Assembly (NCBI GenBank): GCA_037147395.1
Contig: JBAWVG010000006.1
Coordinates: forward strand, 1 to 44,818
DNA: 44,818 nucleotides
Direction of reading: 5' to 3'
From: VFJL01 sp037147395
Lineage (GTDB): Bacteria; Pseudomonadota; Gammaproteobacteria; Burkholderiales; Nitrosomonadaceae
The translations under genes were made by a program, and so were the position numbers. The notes under the pieces were generated by a model. It did no database searches, had not been told where the DNA came from, and was given only the letters and a program-made list of their open reading frames with translations. Of this stretch, positions 42,279-44,818 are shown piece after piece; position 1 is the first letter of the stretch, and each line of letters starts with the position of its first letter.

Positions 42279-42878
42279 ATGAGTAATGTCCACGTTTTGC
42301 CAGCACTTCCTTTTGCAGATAATGCACTGGACCCTGTGATCTCAGCTAATACGCTGAGCTTCCACTATGGCAAGCACCACAAGACCTATGTTGATAATCT
42401 GAACAAGCTAGTGGCCGGGACCGAGCTTGCGGACCTCTCGCTGGAACAGGTGATTGCTGCATCGGCTGGAAGGGCTGACAGGGTTGGTATATTTAACAAT
42501 GCAGCACAGATATGGAACCATACCTTCTACTGGAATAGCCTTACCCCAAACGGTGGTGGTGAGCCCCCTGCAGCATTAAAGCAAAAGATCGAGGCCGATT
42601 TCGGCACCGTGGAGGCGTGCAAGCAGGAGTTGGTTGCTGCGGCCACGACGCAGTTTGGCAGCGGATGGGCATGGCTCGTGCAGGATGGGGGAAAGCTCAA
42701 GGTGGTCAAGACGGCCAATGCTAATGTACCTTCAACGGACGGGATGAAACCTCTCCTGGTCATTGACGTGTGGGAGCATGCCTACTACCTCGATTATCAA
42801 AACCGGAGAGTGGATTATGTTAATGCGACGATCGACAAGTTGATCAACTGGGGTTTCGCGGAAAAGAACCTTGGTTAG
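42279..42878 (+). CDS. sodB: Superoxide dismutase (Fe type)
   Basis: SodB dismutates superoxide in the cytoplasm. The 199-aa product has the metal ligands His29 (SFHYGKHHKTYV), His81 (NHTFYWNSL), Asp163 and His167 (DVWEHAYYLDY). The residues NAAQIWNHTFYW and FGSGWAWLV fit the iron-type enzyme. AGGAG (42267-42271) is 7 nt before the ATG. A TATACT -10-like box is present at 42223-42228, with no good -35 partner. No Fur box is visible. tyrS begins within its last codons. Confidence 0.97.
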   Translation: MSNVHVLPALPFADNALDPVISANTLSFHYGKHHKTYVDNLNKLVAGTELADLSLEQVIAASAGRADRVGIFNNAAQIWNHTFYWNSLTPNGGGEPPAALKQKIEADFGTVEACKQELVAAATTQFGSGWAWLVQDGGKLKVVKTANANVPSTDGMKPLLVIDVWEHAYYLDYQNRRVDYVNATIDKLINWGFAEKNLG

Positions 42879-44115
42879 TCGTATTAACCTTGAAGGGAGT
42901 GTCGATCAGTCCGTGCTAGACCAGCTGGAAGTCATTAAGAGGGGGTGTCACGAGCTGCTGGTAGAGGAGGAGCTCGTGCAGAGACTTGCTACGGGCAGCT
43001 CACTTCGGATTAAGGCTGGGTTTGATCCCACTGCACCGGACTTGCATCTGGGGCACACCGTGTTGCTCAATAAGATGCGTCAGCTTCAGGACTTGGGTCA
43101 CCATGCCCTATTTCTGATCGGGGACTTCACCGGCATGATCGGGGACCCCAGCGGCAAGAACATCACCCGCCCCCCCCTGACTCGTGATCAGGTGATGGAT
43201 AATGCTAAGTCCTATTCCGATCAGGTCTTCAAGATACTGAAGCCCGATCAGACCGAGGTGGTCTTCAATTCGACTTGGATGGACAAGATTGATGCTGCAG
43301 GTCTGATTAAGTTGGCGGCAACACATACGGTTGCTCGTATGCTGGAGAGGGATGACTTCGGCAAGCGCTATCAGAGTAATCAACCCATCGCCATTCACGA
43401 ATTTTTATATCCACTGATACAGGGTTATGACTCGGTAGCACTGAAGTCGGATATCGAGCTCGGGGGTACCGATCAAAAGTTTAACTTACTCATGGGGCGG
43501 GAGTTACAGAGGCATTATGGGCAGACACCTCAGTGCGTGCTCACCATGCCGCTTCTTGAGGGGTTAGATGGAGTCAATAAGATGTCCAAGTCATCGGGTA
43601 ACTATATTGGAATCGCGGAGAGTCCGAGCGAGATATTTGGCAAGCTCATGTCGATATCTGATGAGTTGATGTGGCGTTATGTCGAACTCTTGTCACTCGA
43701 GCCGCTGGAGGTCACGCGGCAGTGGAAGAGGGGAGTGGAAGAGGGTCGCAATCCACGCGACATCAAGGTGATCTTTGCTCAGGAGATTGTCTCGCGCTTT
43801 CATAGTAAGGCGGATGCGGAGGGTGCATTAGAAGATTTCGAGGCTCGGTTCAGTCGGGGTAGCATTCCGGAGGAGATGCCGGAGAAGACGCTGTATGCGG
43901 ATGCAGGCGGGTTGCCCATTGCACAAGCACTCAAACAGGCAGGAATGACCGCGAGTACGACAGAAGCACTACGCATGATCGATCAAGGTGGTGTAAAATT
44001 AAATGGTGCAAAGATTAGCGACAAGAGTATCAAACTAGCCTGCGGTGAGACCACCGTAGTGCAGGTCGGAAAGCGTAAATTTGTGAGGATCAGCATTGCA
44101 AAGCAGGCGGAATAA
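42871..44115 (+). CDS. tyrS: Tyrosine--tRNA ligase
   Basis: TyrS charges tRNA-Tyr. The 414-aa product starts at a TTG (42871) overlapping the end of sodB by 8 bp; a GTG at 42913 is a possible shorter start. The class I signatures are HLGH at residues 59-62 and KMSKS at 237-241. The tyrosine-binding region includes GDFTGMIGDPSGK, and the C-terminal S4 RNA-binding domain (about 345-405) is intact. A run of eight C (43170-43177) lies in the catalytic domain without frameshift. The 16S rRNA promoter follows directly, as in several betaproteobacteria. Confidence 0.97.
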   Translation: MVSRINLEGSVDQSVLDQLEVIKRGCHELLVEEELVQRLATGSSLRIKAGFDPTAPDLHLGHTVLLNKMRQLQDLGHHALFLIGDFTGMIGDPSGKNITRPPLTRDQVMDNAKSYSDQVFKILKPDQTEVVFNSTWMDKIDAAGLIKLAATHTVARMLERDDFGKRYQSNQPIAIHEFLYPLIQGYDSVALKSDIELGGTDQKFNLLMGRELQRHYGQTPQCVLTMPLLEGLDGVNKMSKSSGNYIGIAESPSEIFGKLMSISDELMWRYVELLSLEPLEVTRQWKRGVEEGRNPRDIKVIFAQEIVSRFHSKADAEGALEDFEARFSRGSIPEEMPEKTLYADAGGLPIAQALKQAGMTASTTEALRMIDQGGVKLNGAKISDKSIKLACGETTVVQVGKRKFVRISIAKQAE

Positions 44116-44146
44116 TTAAGTATATTTCATAAAAATTAGAAATCTC

Positions 44147-44174
44147 TTGACCCCCTGTTCTTTAACTGTATAAT
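44147..44174 (+). promoter_or_regulatory. rRNA operon promoter
   Basis: TTGACC (44147-44152) and a perfect TATAAT (44169-44174) are 16 bp apart, the short spacing characteristic of rrn P1 promoters. The downstream CCCGCC is a GC-rich discriminator of the kind subject to stringent control. Confidence 0.85.
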
Positions 44175-44214
44175 CCCGCCTTCCATGTGTGACCATGCAT
44201 CTCTCGGTCACATC

Positions 44215-44229
44215 CGCTCTTTAAAAATT
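44215..44229 (+). promoter_or_regulatory. rrn boxA antitermination element
   Basis: CGCTCTTTAAAAATT matches the proteobacterial boxA core (GCTCTTTA) bound by NusB-S10. The preceding 7-bp hairpin is in a boxB-like position. Together they make the rRNA antitermination leader. Confidence 0.75.
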
Positions 44230-44418
44230 TACAGCCGATAGGTGTGGGCACTTGACTAGGGTGTTCGGTATTTTATCTTTCGGGATAGGGTATACGAACA
44301 GCTTATGAGTTGAAGTGCTCGCACGATGTAAGTAAGTAAGGTTCAAGTTTTTAACTTAAGAAATTAAGGGAAGAGTTCGAATCGTAATGAAACGTCAAGC
44401 GAGAGTTTTACCAGTATT

Positions 44419-44818
<400 letters not shown>

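Larger units (their letters stand above)
44116..44418 (+). other. tyrS-16S rRNA spacer: rrn promoter and leader
   Basis: This 303-bp stretch has no gene. It holds the rrn promoter (44147-44174), a hairpin TGTGACC/GGTCACA (44188-44194, 44206-44212), a boxA element and the 5' precursor leader, with the boxC-like GGTGTGGGC following boxA. The remaining 150 bp up to the mature 16S end should pair with the 3' trailer for RNase III processing; that is family knowledge. Confidence 0.85.

Noticed and set aside
44252..44279. A second promoter-like pair TTGACT / TATCTT in the rrn leader
   Set aside because: It lies downstream of boxA inside the transcribed leader, and the ACTTGACT segment is a common part of such leaders.

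Overview
The window reads as a conserved, gene-dense chromosomal backbone segment of a betaproteobacterium, most likely a Nitrosospira-like member of the Nitrosomonadaceae. The evidence is the first 400 nt of a 16S rRNA gene at the right edge, which has the betaproteobacterial 5' region and resembles Nitrosospira-type 16S as I remember it, together with a gene order familiar from that group. The lineage call is from memory and no database search was run. I see no insertion sequence, integrase, prophage, CRISPR array or obvious horizontally acquired island.

Layout, left to right. (1) 1-10518, minus strand: glmS (3' end cut by the window edge) and glmU lie downstream of a complete F1Fo ATP synthase operon, atpIBEFHAGDC, which ends in an intrinsic terminator. 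(2) 10519-10953 is a 435-bp divergent spacer carrying several inverted repeats, followed by yggS (+). (3) 11639-15780, minus strand: a 2[4Fe-4S]-type ferredoxin, coaD, rsmD and a pair of M16 peptidase-family genes, one with the HxxEH zinc site and one without it. (4) 15855-28183: ftsY (+), fur (-), bamE, a 49-codon unannotated ORF wedged between bamE and dapB, dapB, carA, carB, greA, yhbY (-), rlmE, ftsH, folP. (5) 28240-37368, plus strand: glmM, thrS, infC, rpmI, rplT, pheS, pheT, ihfA and a MerR-type regulator, an information-processing block. (6) tRNA-Pro(GGG), surE, pcm, nlpD, then a group III truncated haemoglobin where many proteobacteria carry rpoS. (7) A DUF2130 coiled-coil/putative nuclease gene (-), sodB and tyrS, ending in an rrn promoter, leader with boxA, and the start of 16S rRNA.

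How the genes work together: GlmS, GlmM and GlmU are all present and form the route from fructose-6-phosphate to UDP-GlcNAc. BamE, FtsY, FtsH, NlpD and the M16 pair serve envelope biogenesis, targeting and quality control. DapB and CarAB supply lysine/peptidoglycan and arginine/pyrimidine precursors. ThrS, PheST, TyrS, IF3, L35, L20, RlmE, RsmD and YhbY serve translation and ribosome assembly.

No dramatic new system is visible. The most interesting items are small: a 49-codon ORF that overlaps bamE and dapB start/stop codons on both sides; an infC gene with no ATG/GTG/TTG start that must begin at AUA or AUU; several perfect inverted repeats in leaders (atp, yggS, carA, greA, ftsH, rpmI); the break of the nlpD-rpoS linkage by a truncated haemoglobin; and a DUF2130 gene with a PD-(D/E)XK-like core.
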